Source: Streptomyces sp. GS7
Lineage (GTDB): Bacteria > Actinomycetota > Actinomycetes > Streptomycetales > Streptomycetaceae
Length of the DNA stretch: 64,000 nt
NCBI RefSeq assembly: GCF_009834125.1
Contig: NZ_CP047146.1
Span: 8,834,501-8,898,500 of the forward strand
Direction of reading: 5' to 3'
The notes beneath the pieces were generated by a model. That model was not told the origin of the DNA. It saw only the letters and a list, made by a program, of their open reading frames with translations, and did not search any database. The position numbers were made by a program, and so were the translations under genes. This document shows positions 40,173-49,867 of this stretch, piece by piece. Numbering within the stretch: position 1 is the stretch's first letter; each line of letters begins with the position of its first letter.

Positions 40173-41000
40173 TCAGGAGTTCAGGGCCTCGACCGGTTCC
40201 GGGACCGTGGCCGCGCTCTCCCAGACGGTCAGGAAGGCCAGCCGCAGGCAGGCGGCGAGGGCCGAGTGCTCGATGACCAGGGCGGTGGTGGAGCCGGCGC
40301 CGGCCACCGGGTCGGGCATGTCGCACAGGACCACCGACGCGTCGGCGATGACCAGTTTGAGGGGGAGGTCCGCCGTGAAGCGGGCCTCCTCGCCGGCCTT
40401 CCCGAAGCTGCGGACGTTCGCGAGCATGCCGGCGTCCTCCAGGGCGCCGGAGGTGTAGATGGCGCGGACGGTGCCGCCGCCGCGGTGCAGCCGGCGCGCG
40501 GCCTTGATGCCCTCGGCGTTCTCCGCGGGGGCGACGAACGGCGGCTTGCAGAAGGACAGCAGCTCGTGCCGGGCCTGCCGCTGGATGTCGGCGAAGCGCT
40601 CGGCGATGACCACCGGATCGCGCAGGATCTCGACGTAGTCGAGCGGGTCGGTGTGCCCGCGGCCGTCGGACCACAGCGGCTGGAGCGCGGCGGCCAGGCT
40701 GCCGGAGGCGCGCTCCAGCCGCTCCAGGGACTCGCGTTGCAGGGCCATCAGCCGGGTCATGGCGAGTTCGGGGGCGACGGCCGAGTAGGTCGCCACCCGC
40801 CCGGTGTGCGCGTTCGCCAGCCGGCGCCGGACCAGCGCGTCCAGCACGTCGTAGACCCGCTGGCGCGGCACGTCCGCCTCGCGGGCGACCTCCGCCGCCG
40901 TGTACGACTCGCGCCGGACCAGCGCGAGGTAGACCCGCGCCTCGTACCGGGCCAGTCCGAGCGCGACGAGGTTGCCGACCGCGTCTTCTTCCAAATCCAT
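40173..41000 (-). CDS. TrmB-family transcriptional regulator
   Basis: The product is 275 aa from ATG at 41000. The N-terminal winged helix is of TrmB type (LVALGLARYEARVYLALVRR, ESYTAAEVAREADVPRQRVY, DVLDALVRRRLANAHTGRVA). A coiled coil follows. The C-terminal domain (RAIYTSGALEDAGMLANVRS; LPLKLVIADASVVLCDMPDP) is the PLD-like ligand domain of bacterial TrmB proteins, lacking an HKD motif. Many bacterial members sense sugars or control exported enzymes. The S53 protease gene is divergent 428 bases away. Confidence 0.85.
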   Translation of the reverse strand: MDLEEDAVGNLVALGLARYEARVYLALVRRESYTAAEVAREADVPRQRVYDVLDALVRRRLANAHTGRVATYSAVAPELAMTRLMALQRESLERLERASGSLAAALQPLWSDGRGHTDPLDYVEILRDPVVIAERFADIQRQARHELLSFCKPPFVAPAENAEGIKAARRLHRGGGTVRAIYTSGALEDAGMLANVRSFGKAGEEARFTADLPLKLVIADASVVLCDMPDPVAGAGSTTALVIEHSALAACLRLAFLTVWESAATVPEPVEALNS

Positions 41001-41428
41001 GACAGCACAAGGTATATGCCTGCGGCCCCCGCGGATGGACCCCCGGGCGGCTCTCCGTTCACAGACCATGGAAAGCCTTTGCCGTACTTCGGTAGCCCTT
41101 TGACGTTCTGTTCACTACTTTCCTAGGAAGCCACCACTGACCGGGGTGGCATTACCGAGATCACGCGACCCCCACGATCACGCGGTCACGGGATCACCGA
41201 GAGCACGTGTGCGACTCGTCCTCGGCAGTACGGGATGGGCGGGCGGCCGGATCGGCGGACGGACGGATGGACGGAACGGCGGGGCGTTTCATGCGAAGCG
41301 GCATGACATGTCCTTGACATCCGCTTTCTTCTCCCGGCCTTCCGGCGTCCTCCGCCCTCCACCCCCGTCCGGCGTTTCCCCAACTCCGGGCTGCCGTCCC
41401 CCCCCTTCCCCCCACGGAGGTCATTCCC
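41001..41428. other. Divergent promoter region, 428 bp
   Basis: Between the TrmB-type regulator and the S53 protease. It contains AT-richer text near 41085-41125 (GTAGCCCTTTGACGTTCTGT; TCACTACTTTCCTAGGAAGC) that may hold promoters. CTTTCCTAGGAAG at 41117-41129 is a near-perfect palindrome. No gene seen. Confidence 0.45.
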
Positions 41429-42718
41429 TTGCGTTCCGAGCGAACGAACAGAGCAGACCGCGCGAAAGGGCTGGCCCGCCGCGGCGTGCCCGCCCTCCTC
41501 TCGGCGGCGACGCTCGTCGTCGGCGGCCTGATCGCCGCCGGCCCGGCCGGCGCCGCCCCGGCCCCCGCGGCACCGGCGACCCACGCGACCCCCACCGCGT
41601 CGGCCACCGTCCCCACCCACCGGCTGTGCGCGCAGCCCGCGCACCCCGGCTACATGGCCTGCAACGCGGTGGCCCGTACGGACGTCAAGCAGCAGCTGTC
41701 CCTCAAGCGGAACGCCGCGCCGTCCGGCCTCGGCCCCGCCGACCTCCAGAGCGCGTACAACCTGCCCAAGACGGGCGGCAGCGGCCAGACCGTCGCCATC
41801 GTCGACGCGAACGACGACCCCAACGCCGAGAAGGACCTGGCCGCCTACCGCAAGCAGTACGGCCTGCCCGAGTGCACCACCGCCAACGGGTGCTTCAAGA
41901 AGGTCGACCAGGACGGCGGCAGCAACTACCCGGCCCCGGACGCGGGTTGGGCCGGCGAGATATCCCTCGACGTGGACATGGTGAGCGCGGCCTGCCCGTC
42001 GTGCCACATCCTGCTGGTCGAGGCGAAGAGCGCGAACATGGACGACCTGGGAGCCGCCGTGAACCGCGCGGTCACCATGGGCGCCAAGTACGTCTCCAAC
42101 AGCTACGGCGGCCCCGAGGACTCCACCGACACCACCTCCGACGACAAGTACTTCAAGCACCCGGGCGTCGCGATCACCGTCAGCTCCGGTGACAGCGGCT
42201 ACGGCGTCGAGTACCCGGCGGCGTCGCAGTACGTCACCGCGGTCGGCGGCACCTCGCTCAAGAAGGGCGGCAGCGGTGCGCGCGGCTGGACCGAGTCGGT
42301 CTGGGGCACCACCGCGGGCGGCGAGGGAGCCGGCTCCGGCTGCTCCCAGTACGACGCCAAGCCGTCCTGGCAGAAGGACACCGGCTGCAACAAGCGCACC
42401 GTCGCGGACGTCGCCGCGGTCGCCGACCCGGCCACCGGCCTCGCGGTCTACGACACCTACCAGTCCAAGGGCTGGAACGTGTACGGCGGCACCAGCGCCT
42501 CGTCGCCGTTCATCGCCGGCGTCTACGCCCTCGCGGGCGCCCCGGGCTCGGGCGACACCCCGGCCTCGTACCCGTACTCCCACGCCTCGGCCCTGAACGA
42601 CGTCACGTCCGGCGCCAACGGCACCTGCTCGCCTTCGTACCTCTGCACCGCGGGCAAGGGCTACGACGGCCCGACCGGCCTCGGCACCCCGAACGGCGTC
42701 GCGGCCTTCAAGAAGTAG
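41429..42718 (+). CDS. Secreted S53-family (sedolisin) serine-carboxyl peptidase
   Basis: The product is 429 aa. The start is a TTG at 41429, with GGAGG eight bases upstream; no ATG or GTG fits better. A signal peptide (LLSAATLVVGGLIAAGPAGA) ends near residue 45. Catalytic elements are Glu and Asp in AGEISLDVDM, the oxyanion Asp in SSGDSGYG and the Ser in GGTSASSPFIAG, so it should be active. The length is short for S53 and there is no large pro-domain. Extracellular proteolysis is the expected role. Confidence 0.9.
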   Translation: MRSERTNRADRAKGLARRGVPALLSAATLVVGGLIAAGPAGAAPAPAAPATHATPTASATVPTHRLCAQPAHPGYMACNAVARTDVKQQLSLKRNAAPSGLGPADLQSAYNLPKTGGSGQTVAIVDANDDPNAEKDLAAYRKQYGLPECTTANGCFKKVDQDGGSNYPAPDAGWAGEISLDVDMVSAACPSCHILLVEAKSANMDDLGAAVNRAVTMGAKYVSNSYGGPEDSTDTTSDDKYFKHPGVAITVSSGDSGYGVEYPAASQYVTAVGGTSLKKGGSGARGWTESVWGTTAGGEGAGSGCSQYDAKPSWQKDTGCNKRTVADVAAVADPATGLAVYDTYQSKGWNVYGGTSASSPFIAGVYALAGAPGSGDTPASYPYSHASALNDVTSGANGTCSPSYLCTAGKGYDGPTGLGTPNGVAAFKK

Positions 42719-42787
42719 GCCGCACCGCCGTCCCACCGACCGTCGCAGCCCGGCAACCACCCCACGGAGCCGGCCTGCGACACCCAC

Positions 42788-42826
42788 CAGTGGGCCCGGA
42801 CCGCACCCGACGGTCCGGGCCCACTG
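42788..42826 (+). terminator. Intrinsic terminator after S53 protease
   Basis: CAGTGGGCCCGGACCG (42788-42803) pairs perfectly with 42811-42826 around a 7-base loop. Confidence 0.85.
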
Positions 42827-42873
42827 CCCGTATCGGCCGGCGATGACGCCCGTTGTGGAGAGGAGGAACACGG

Positions 42874-43056
42874 ATGGCTGGGCAGTGCGCCACGGGGGCC
42901 GCCGGGACGGCCGAGCGGGAACCCGTACCGCGGGAGGGCTGCGACGTGTGCCAGGCCCTGCACCGGCAGCGCGAGTCGGCCCGGCGAGCGGGGCACCCCC
43001 GCACCGTCCGCAGCCGCAACGCGGAGATCGCCGCCCACCCCCACGAGGGAGGGTGA
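42874..43056 (+). CDS. 60-residue conserved Streptomyces miniprotein with CxxC
   Basis: ATG at 42874 follows GGAGGAA. The peptide contains EGCDVCQALHRQRESARRAG and ends RNAEIAAHPHEGG. This pattern is familiar from many small Streptomyces proteins of unknown role; the CxxC may bind zinc or be redox active. It is convergent with the M14 peptidase gene. Confidence 0.75.
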   Translation: MAGQCATGAAGTAEREPVPREGCDVCQALHRQRESARRAGHPRTVRSRNAEIAAHPHEGG

Positions 43057-43086
43057 GCGGACGGTCCGCGACCCGGTGCCGGCGCC

Positions 43087-44499
43087 TCAGCGCCCCTGGG
43101 CCGTTGCCTTCGTCGCCTTGTACGGCGCCGCGGCCTGCTTCGCCGCGTAGACGAGCGCGGGCTTCATCTTCGGCCAGAAGTAGCTGTCCTGGCACGAGAA
43201 CGCCGGGGTGAACCCGGAGCAACCACGGCCGTCGCTGTCGCCTATCTCGATGGTGAAGCTGGCCAGCCCCAGCTTGTCGTACGTCCAGTCGTCGGTGCCG
43301 CCGGACGCGTCGTAGAGGATCTCACCGGCCTGCCCGGACTGGTAGTTGGTGAGCTTGCCGAGCTGGCCGGCGATGGCGCGCAACGGGGCGTCGTTGCCGG
43401 TGTGGATGGTGTGGTCGGCCTCCCAGGGGAGCAGGACCATGCTCGCGTCGCTGTGCAGGCTGATCATCATGCCCTTGGCGGTGGCCGGCGCCGGGTCGCC
43501 GTCGCCGGTGCCCGTGCGCACCGCCGGGTACAGCTTGCGGAACAGGCCCTCCAGCGCGGTGTTCTCCGGTTCGGAGTCGGCGGCGGGGCCGAGGTAGACC
43601 TCACTGCACGGCTCGGTGGAGGTGCCCAGGCCGCCCCAGTGGGTGCCCGCGTTGCGGTTGAGGTCCACACCGGTCTGGCCGTCCCCGCTGCAGCCGCCGC
43701 CCTGCGCGTCATCGGCGTTCTTGCGCTGGAGGATGGGGTTGTCGCCGCCCTGCGCGACGATGTCGACGCCGTCCGGGTTGGCTATCGGGACCACCCACAT
43801 CTCGGTGGAGTCCATCAGCGCGGTGATGTCGGGGTCCTTGCCGTAGTCGTTGGTCAGGGTGTCGATCCAGCGCCAGGAGGTCTCCCCGGTGGTCAGCTCC
43901 CGCGCGTGGATCTGGCTCATCAGGAAGAACCGCGGCTTGGTGGAGTTGGGGTCGAGCTTGCAGTCGTCCCCCTTCATCTTGGTGATGCAGACGGCCTTGA
44001 GATCGTGGCCGCCACGGCCCTTCTGCTTGAGCCAGGACTGGCCGTACGTGACGACCTTGGCCATGTCCGGGTGCTGGGCGGCGACTTGGTCGAGATGCGC
44101 GTAGTGCGCGTCGACGGTGTGGTAGCCGCCGTCGTAGGTGTCTCCGGCGCCGCCGCTCGCGCGGGCCGCGCCCGGCCGTTGGGCAAGCGGCTTGTGCAGG
44201 GTCTCGACGGCCGTGGGGGCGAAGCCGAGTCGACGCAGCCCGGCCGCCGTCGACGGGTCGCCCATGACGAACAGGTCGTCGCCCTGGCGCCGTTCGATCA
44301 GGTCGAATCCGGCGGAGATCAGCTTCTGTGCGTCCCGCCGGTCGTGCGTGGGGACGCGGTAGACGACGACGGTGTGCTCACCGGACGCGCCGGCTTTCCG
44401 CGGCGCACCGGCGTGGGCGGACGGGGACAGCGGGGACAGGGCCGTGAGCGCCGCGACCAGCGCCGCCGCAGCCGTGGTCAGGAGGGTCTTCCGGGGCAT
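43087..44499 (-). CDS. Secreted M14-family zinc carboxypeptidase
   Basis: The product is 470 aa from ATG at 44499. A signal peptide (LLTTAAAALVAALTALSPLS) is followed by a propeptide region. The catalytic domain shows the zinc ligands in SQIHARELTTGE and ISLHSDAS, substrate residues in ANPDGVD and GVDLNRNAG, and the general base Glu in FTIEIGD. Inserted Cys residues (CSGDGQ, EPCSEV, GRGCSG, FSCQDS) suggest disulfides. It cleaves C-terminal residues from extracellular peptides. Confidence 0.92.
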   Translation of the reverse strand: MPRKTLLTTAAAALVAALTALSPLSPSAHAGAPRKAGASGEHTVVVYRVPTHDRRDAQKLISAGFDLIERRQGDDLFVMGDPSTAAGLRRLGFAPTAVETLHKPLAQRPGAARASGGAGDTYDGGYHTVDAHYAHLDQVAAQHPDMAKVVTYGQSWLKQKGRGGHDLKAVCITKMKGDDCKLDPNSTKPRFFLMSQIHARELTTGETSWRWIDTLTNDYGKDPDITALMDSTEMWVVPIANPDGVDIVAQGGDNPILQRKNADDAQGGGCSGDGQTGVDLNRNAGTHWGGLGTSTEPCSEVYLGPAADSEPENTALEGLFRKLYPAVRTGTGDGDPAPATAKGMMISLHSDASMVLLPWEADHTIHTGNDAPLRAIAGQLGKLTNYQSGQAGEILYDASGGTDDWTYDKLGLASFTIEIGDSDGRGCSGFTPAFSCQDSYFWPKMKPALVYAAKQAAAPYKATKATAQGR

Positions 44500-44804
44500 G
44501 CCATGGCCTTCCGTGGGGGGTGGGGGGGCATCGGCACGCGGACGCGACGCGGCCTTCGCCCGCCTCGCCCGCGGCGGCTCCCGGAAGCCGGACATGCGGC
44601 GCTCCGGACGCCGTGGCTGATGCCATTGGGCCAATCGGAGGCATGATGCCCATGTGCATGCCCGGTGAGAAGGGGAGTTCCCGGACATCCTTGGTGAAGA
44701 AGTCGCCATACTTGGCGGGGAGTTGGACGGCTGCGGACGCGGCGCCGCCGTCCGCTCACCCTCGGTGGCCCGCGCCGGTCGACCGCCCGGCGCCTGCGGG
44801 CCGT
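44500..44804. other. Intergenic region, 305 bp, no gene
   Basis: Between two leftward genes. It contains short palindromic text near 44619-44660 (GCCATTGGGCCAATCGG, GGCATGATGCCCATG) that could be regulatory for the M14 gene. No open frame with coding character was seen. Confidence 0.4.
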
Positions 44805-45593
44805 TCAGTCCCGCGTACGGGGTCCGTCGCGGTCCGCCCGCATGGCGTCGATGCCGGCGATCTGGAGGTCGAGGGCGAAGCCGAAGTCGCGGTCGAGCAT
44901 GTCCCGGGCGCTGGCGCCGCGTCGGGCGTGGTCGGCGCGGGCGGAGAGTTCCAGGGTCTCGGCGAACTCGGGGCGGTCGGAGATGGCGGCGACGACCTGG
45001 CCGAAGTAGTCGTCGAGGCTGATGCCGGCGGCGCGGCAGCGGGCCTCGTGCAGGGCGCGGATGGTCGAGAAGCCGTAGACGAAGTGGAAGATGGACGCCA
45101 GGGCGCCGGAGGTCTGGTCGGGGTCCAGGCCGCTGCGCGCCATCACGCGGAGGGTGGCGTTGGAGAAGGCCGTGGAGTGCGGGCCGATGTTGATGAACTC
45201 GCCGAGCAGCCGGGCCGCCCAGGGGTGGCACAGCAGCATGTCGCGGTAGGCGGTGGCGAGGGCGCGGAGCTGGTCGCGCCAGTCGGCGGTGTCCTCGGAC
45301 TCGTCGGGCAGGGCCATCTCGCCGGCGACCGCGTCCACCGCCAGTTCGAGGAGGTCGTCCTTGGTGTCCACGTACCAGTAGACGGACATGGCGGTGACGC
45401 CGAGTTCGGCGGCGAGGCGGCGCATCGAGAACTTCGCCAGGCCCTCCGCGTCCAGCAGCCGGACCGTCGCCGCGACGATCTTGTCGAGGTCGAGTCCGGC
45501 CGGCTGGTCCGCCTTCCGCTTGACCGGGGGGCGCTCGGTCAGCCAGACGCTGCGCGGCCGTTTTCCGGCGCGGCCGTCCGTCGCTGCTGCCAT
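44805..45593 (-). CDS. TetR-family regulator of the adjacent exporter
   Basis: The product is 262 aa. The HTH (LDLDKIVAATVRLLDAEGLA, FSMRRLAAELGVTAMSVYWY, VDTKDDLLELAVDAVAGEMA) and the long C-terminal domain match the tetracycline-repressor-like TetR_C group. It lies 37 bases after the MFS stop on the same strand, so the exporter and repressor form one operon. The operator at 47214-47256 upstream of the exporter is its probable target. Confidence 0.9.
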   Translation of the reverse strand: MAAATDGRAGKRPRSVWLTERPPVKRKADQPAGLDLDKIVAATVRLLDAEGLAKFSMRRLAAELGVTAMSVYWYVDTKDDLLELAVDAVAGEMALPDESEDTADWRDQLRALATAYRDMLLCHPWAARLLGEFINIGPHSTAFSNATLRVMARSGLDPDQTSGALASIFHFVYGFSTIRALHEARCRAAGISLDDYFGQVVAAISDRPEFAETLELSARADHARRGASARDMLDRDFGFALDLQIAGIDAMRADRDGPRTRD

Positions 45594-45630
45594 GGCGCCC
45601 CTCCTCGGTTCGTGCGGTGTGTCGTCGATG

Positions 45631-47208
45631 CTATTCCGCCGGCGCCGCGGCGGGGTCGGGGCCGCCCGGCGCCGCCGGAGCGGGACGATCCGCGGCCTGC
45701 GGCTCCGCTCCGGCCCGTTCCGCGCGCCGCAGCAGGACCGCGGCGACCAGGCCGCCGAGGCAGACGGCCGCCGCGCCGACCAGTTGGCTGGTGCCGATGC
45801 CGGTCGCGAAGGCGTGGTGGACGGCGGTGCGCTCGGCGCCCGTGTGCGTACGGGCGAGCGCGGCCGGGAGGGAGCCCGCGCCGGCGGCGACCACCGGGAG
45901 CAGCGCGACGAAGCGGGAGTTGAGGACCGCGCCGAGGACGGCGACGCCGAGGCCCTGGCCGAACTCCATCAGGGTGCCGTTCACGCCGGCGCCGACACCG
46001 GCCTTGGCGGGCGGGATCGCCGACATGATGGCGTTGGCCATCGTCGGCATGGCGATCGCGACGCCGATGCCCATGACGATCAGGCCGAAGAGCATGCCGC
46101 CGTAGCTGTCGCCGCCGAGGAGGGAGATCGCGGCGAGGCCGGCGGCCAGCAGGGTCATCCCGGAGACGATCATTCCGGGGGTGCCGAAGCGGGGTGCCAG
46201 GCGGGCGCCGAGGCCGGTGAAGTTGATCAGTACGACGGTGAGCGCGAGCGGCGCCATCCGCAGCCCGGCGTCCAACGGGCCGTACCCGAGCACCAGTTGC
46301 AGATGCTGGGTGAGCAGGAACATCGAGCCGCCCATCCCGAAGGCGACCAGGATGCCGCCGGAGACGGCACCGATGAAGCGGCGGTTGCGGAAGAAGTGCA
46401 TGTCCAGCATCGGATGCGGGACGCGCAGCTCCCAGAGGGCGAAGACGGCCAGCCCGACGACGCCGATCGCGGCGGAGACCAGCACACGGGACGACAGCCA
46501 GCCGGTCACCGGGCCCGAGATGATCGCGTAGACCACCCCGACCATGCCGATCATGGACAGCAGCGCGCCCAGCAGGTCAGGGCGCTCGCCGCCGCGGCTC
46601 TTGGACTCGGGGACGAGGGTGACCACGGCGGCCAGCGCTATCGCCGCGACCGGGAGGTTGACGAGGAAGAGCGAGCCCCACCAGAAGTGGTCGAGCAGCG
46701 AACCGCCGATCAGCGGTCCGGCGGCGAAGCCGAGCGAGTTGACCGAGCTCCAGATGCCGATGGCCTTGGGGCGCTCCGCGTCGTCGAAGATCTGCATGAC
46801 GACGGCGAGGGTGGTGGTCACCAGCAGCGCGCCGCCGACGCCCATACCCGCGCGGGCGGCGATCAGTTGGCCGGGCGTGTGGGCGAGGGTGGCGCCGAGC
46901 GAGGCGGCGCCGAACAGCACCAGGCCGGTGGCGAGCATCCTCTTGCGGCCGTAGCGGTCGGCGGAGTTGCCGGCGGTCAGCAGCAGGCCGGACTGGACCA
47001 GGGAATACGCGTTGATCATCCACTGGACGTCGACGGTGGTCGCGCCCAGTTCCTCGGTCAGGGAGGGGACGGCGACGTTCAGGACGGTGTTGTCGAGGAC
47101 GACGGTGAGCTGGGCGACGCAGATGACGGCCAGGATCAGCCAGCGGGTGGCGACCCTGCCGGGTGGCTGGAGTGCGGTGGTGGTGGCGTCGGGGGCCACG
47201 GCGGGCAT
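45631..47208 (-). CDS. DHA2-family MFS drug exporter (14-helix)
   Basis: The product is 525 aa. Typical signatures are helix 1 (WLILAVICVAQLTVVLDNTV), motif A-like NSADRYGRKRMLATGLVLFG, motif C-like VNSLGFAAGPLIGG, and fourteen hydrophobic segments. The C-terminus is Pro/Ala-rich. It uses proton motive force to export hydrophobic drugs or metabolites. A downstream TetR gene and an upstream palindromic operator indicate substrate-induced expression. Confidence 0.92.
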   Translation of the reverse strand: MPAVAPDATTTALQPPGRVATRWLILAVICVAQLTVVLDNTVLNVAVPSLTEELGATTVDVQWMINAYSLVQSGLLLTAGNSADRYGRKRMLATGLVLFGAASLGATLAHTPGQLIAARAGMGVGGALLVTTTLAVVMQIFDDAERPKAIGIWSSVNSLGFAAGPLIGGSLLDHFWWGSLFLVNLPVAAIALAAVVTLVPESKSRGGERPDLLGALLSMIGMVGVVYAIISGPVTGWLSSRVLVSAAIGVVGLAVFALWELRVPHPMLDMHFFRNRRFIGAVSGGILVAFGMGGSMFLLTQHLQLVLGYGPLDAGLRMAPLALTVVLINFTGLGARLAPRFGTPGMIVSGMTLLAAGLAAISLLGGDSYGGMLFGLIVMGIGVAIAMPTMANAIMSAIPPAKAGVGAGVNGTLMEFGQGLGVAVLGAVLNSRFVALLPVVAAGAGSLPAALARTHTGAERTAVHHAFATGIGTSQLVGAAAVCLGGLVAAVLLRRAERAGAEPQAADRPAPAAPGGPDPAAAPAE

Positions 47209-47213
47209 ACGAG

Positions 47214-47256
47214 CTCCCTGTACGGTGCGAGCGGATGCCTTACACCGTACAGGGAG
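47214..47256. promoter_or_regulatory. TetR operator upstream of MFS exporter
   Basis: CTCCCTGTACGGTG (47214-47227) and its exact complement (47243-47256) form a 14-bp perfect inverted repeat with a 15-base spacer. A related half-site GCCGTACAT lies at 47266-47274 next to TTATAC, a likely -10 on the minus strand. It ends six bases upstream of the exporter ATG. Confidence 0.8.
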
Positions 47257-47383
47257 CCTTATACGCCGTACATTTGTTTTCGGTCGGGCAGGAGGAGCCG
47301 CGCGGCGGACCGGCCCCGCGCCTCCTTCCTCCCCACGCCTTCCGGCCCTTCGCCCTTCTCCGGCCCTCTACCTTTCGCCGGCC

Positions 47384-49867
47384 CTACACCTTCTTCTGCG
47401 TCAGGTCGTAGAAGGTGGCGCCGCCCACGGTGACCTTCTTGAAGGTCTTCTCGATCCAGGCGCTGATCTTGGACGAGGGGCCCTGGCCGCCGCCGGGACC
47501 GCCGGGGAAGCCGCCGCCCCGCCCGCCCTTGCCCGTCCGTCCGCCGCCGGAGCCGTCACGCCCACCGGCGATGAAGTAGTGGATCTTCCCTTCCGCGACA
47601 TACCGCTGGAACTGGGCGAGGGTCGGCGACGGGTCGCTCCCGTTGAAGCCGCCGATCGCCATCACCGGCTTCTGGGTGGCGAGTTGGTAGCTCGCGGCGC
47701 TCTGGGAGCCGACGGCCGCGGCGACCCAGGTGTACCGGTCCGCGTCCTGCCCCACCAGGCGCTTGGCCGAGGCGCTCACCGTGGCACCGTTGAGCAGACC
47801 GCCCATACCGCCCATCCCGTGCGCCCCGCCGAGGCGTTCGGCGAGGGCGCCGCCCGGCTGCCCGGGGAAGCCGCGGCCGGCACCGCCCGGTGCGGGGAAG
47901 CCGCCCGGCGCATGCCCGTTGCCGCCCCGCTGCATGGCCGTCCGCCCGCCGCCGGCCCACTGGCCGCGTCCGCCGCCGCCGAAGCCCCGGCCACCCTGGA
48001 CAGCCGGACCGGCGACGACGATCGAGCCGCCCTTGGGGGTGTTGACGGTGTTCAGCGTGTACGCGAGCGGTCCGGCCAGCGCCGTCGCCACCCCGAGCCC
48101 GGCCGCCACCGCCGCGAGCCGCCGCCGCTGCCGCGCGGCCGGACGAGCAGCGGCCCCGGCCTCGGCGTCCGCGGCCCCGGCCGCACCGCCCTCGGCGTCC
48201 GCCGCGCCACCGTCAACCCCGGCCGGCGAGCGCCGGGTTCCGCTCCCCGCCGCCAGCAGCAGACCGAGCGCCGCCAGCAGGCCGAGCACCAGCACGGTCC
48301 AGCGCAGCCACGGCAGCCACTGCGGCGACCGGTCCAGCAGGACGTACGACCAGGCCGCGGTCACCCCGGCCACCACCGCGAGCACGATCCGGCCCAGCCG
48401 GCCGCCGTGCCGCCAGACGAACACCGACCCCATACCGACCAGCGCCGCGACGTAGGGCGACAGCGCGATGTTGTAGTACTGGTGGAAGATCCCGGACATG
48501 AAGCTGAAGATCGTGAACGTCATCAGCATCGCGCCGCCCCACACCAGGAACTCCGTGCGCTGCGCGGCCCGTTCGGCGGCCACCGCACGCCGCGCCCGCC
48601 ACAGCACGCACACCGCCACGACCAGCAGGATCAGCGCGGCCGGCAGCAGCCAGGAGATCTGCCCGCCCATGTCGGAGGAGAACAGCCGGGTGATGCCGGT
48701 CTGGCCCCAGCCGCCACCGCCGCCCGGACCGCCGGGACCGCCACCGTGCCCGCCACCGTGACCGCCGACGCTGCCCCGCTCGTTCCCGTCGATCCGCCCG
48801 AAGCCGTTGTAGCCGAACGTCAGCTCCAGGAAGCTGTTGGTCTGCGAACCGCCCACATACGGGCGCGCGGACGCCGGCAGCAGCTCGACCACCGCCACCC
48901 ACCAGCCGGCGGACAGCACGATCGCCAGTCCGGCCAGCAGCAGCTGCCCCAGCCGCTTGCGCAGCGCGACCGGCGCGCAGCAGACGTAGACCAGGGCCAT
49001 CGCCGGCAGGATCAGCCACGCCTGGAGGGTCTTGGTGAGGAAGCCCAGCCCGAAGCAGACGCCGGCCAGCACCAGCCACTTCGTCCGGCCCTCCTCCAGG
49101 GCACGCAGCACGCACGCCACGGCGCAGACCATCACGAGGCAGAGCATCGCGTCCGGGTTGTTGAAGCGGAACATCATCGCGGCGACCGGGGTGATCGCCA
49201 GCGCGCCCGCCGACAGCAGACCGGCCGCCGCGCCGAACCGGCGCCGCACGGTCGCGTAGAGCAGACCGACCGTCGTCACGCCCATCAGCGCCTCGGGCAC
49301 CAGGATCGCCCAGGAGCTGAGCCCGAAGAGCCGTACGGACAGCGCCATCGGCCAGAGCGAGGCCGGCGGCTTGTCGACGGTGATGGAGTTCGCCGCGTCC
49401 GACGACCCGAAGAAGAACGCCTTCCAGCTCTCGCTGCCGGCCTGTACGGCGGCCGAGTAGAACTGGTTGGCGTACCGCGACGCCGAGAGGTCCCAGAGGT
49501 AGAGCGCGGCGGTGACCACCAGCAGCGCCAGCAGCGCGGGCCGAGCCCAGCGGGGGTCCTCCGGCCGTCCCCGCACGATCCGCTCCGGCAGTCCGCGCAG
49601 CCCGCTCCGGGGTTCATACGTACGGAGCCGCACGGATCCCTCCGCGGGCTCTCCGGACCGGCCGGGCCGACCGGCCTCTCCTGCGGACTGGCCGGGCTGG
49701 CCAACTCCCGTTTCCCGCACGGCTTCCCGTGCGGACCGGTCGGGGCCGGTGGCGGACGCCTCCGGGGTCATCGCTCTCTCCTGTGGTGTCGCCGGCGGTG
49801 CGGTCGGGCCCGTGTGCGGCGGCTGATCCGGCGCACCGGGCGTACTGGACGGACGGGGGGTCATCAA
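47384..49867 (-). CDS. GT39-like membrane glycosyltransferase (PMT/ArnT superfamily)
   Basis: The product is 827 aa. After a disordered Pro/Gly/Arg-rich N-terminus come about 12 membrane helices with the family's acidic loop residues (YANQFYSAAVQAGSESWKAF; ANSITVDKPPASLWPMALSV) and MFRFNNPDAMLCLVMVCAV. A second half has a Gly-rich, low-complexity exported region (GGGGRGQWAGGGRTAMQRGG) and an alpha/beta tail (YTWVAAAVGSQSAASYQLAT; IHYFIAGGRDG). It should transfer a sugar from a polyprenyl phosphate to an extracellular acceptor. The ATGATG start overlaps the GT2-GtrA stop. Confidence 0.88.
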   Translation of the reverse strand: MMTPRPSSTPGAPDQPPHTGPTAPPATPQERAMTPEASATGPDRSAREAVRETGVGQPGQSAGEAGRPGRSGEPAEGSVRLRTYEPRSGLRGLPERIVRGRPEDPRWARPALLALLVVTAALYLWDLSASRYANQFYSAAVQAGSESWKAFFFGSSDAANSITVDKPPASLWPMALSVRLFGLSSWAILVPEALMGVTTVGLLYATVRRRFGAAAGLLSAGALAITPVAAMMFRFNNPDAMLCLVMVCAVACVLRALEEGRTKWLVLAGVCFGLGFLTKTLQAWLILPAMALVYVCCAPVALRKRLGQLLLAGLAIVLSAGWWVAVVELLPASARPYVGGSQTNSFLELTFGYNGFGRIDGNERGSVGGHGGGHGGGPGGPGGGGGWGQTGITRLFSSDMGGQISWLLPAALILLVVAVCVLWRARRAVAAERAAQRTEFLVWGGAMLMTFTIFSFMSGIFHQYYNIALSPYVAALVGMGSVFVWRHGGRLGRIVLAVVAGVTAAWSYVLLDRSPQWLPWLRWTVLVLGLLAALGLLLAAGSGTRRSPAGVDGGAADAEGGAAGAADAEAGAAARPAARQRRRLAAVAAGLGVATALAGPLAYTLNTVNTPKGGSIVVAGPAVQGGRGFGGGGRGQWAGGGRTAMQRGGNGHAPGGFPAPGGAGRGFPGQPGGALAERLGGAHGMGGMGGLLNGATVSASAKRLVGQDADRYTWVAAAVGSQSAASYQLATQKPVMAIGGFNGSDPSPTLAQFQRYVAEGKIHYFIAGGRDGSGGGRTGKGGRGGGFPGGPGGGQGPSSKISAWIEKTFKKVTVGGATFYDLTQKKV

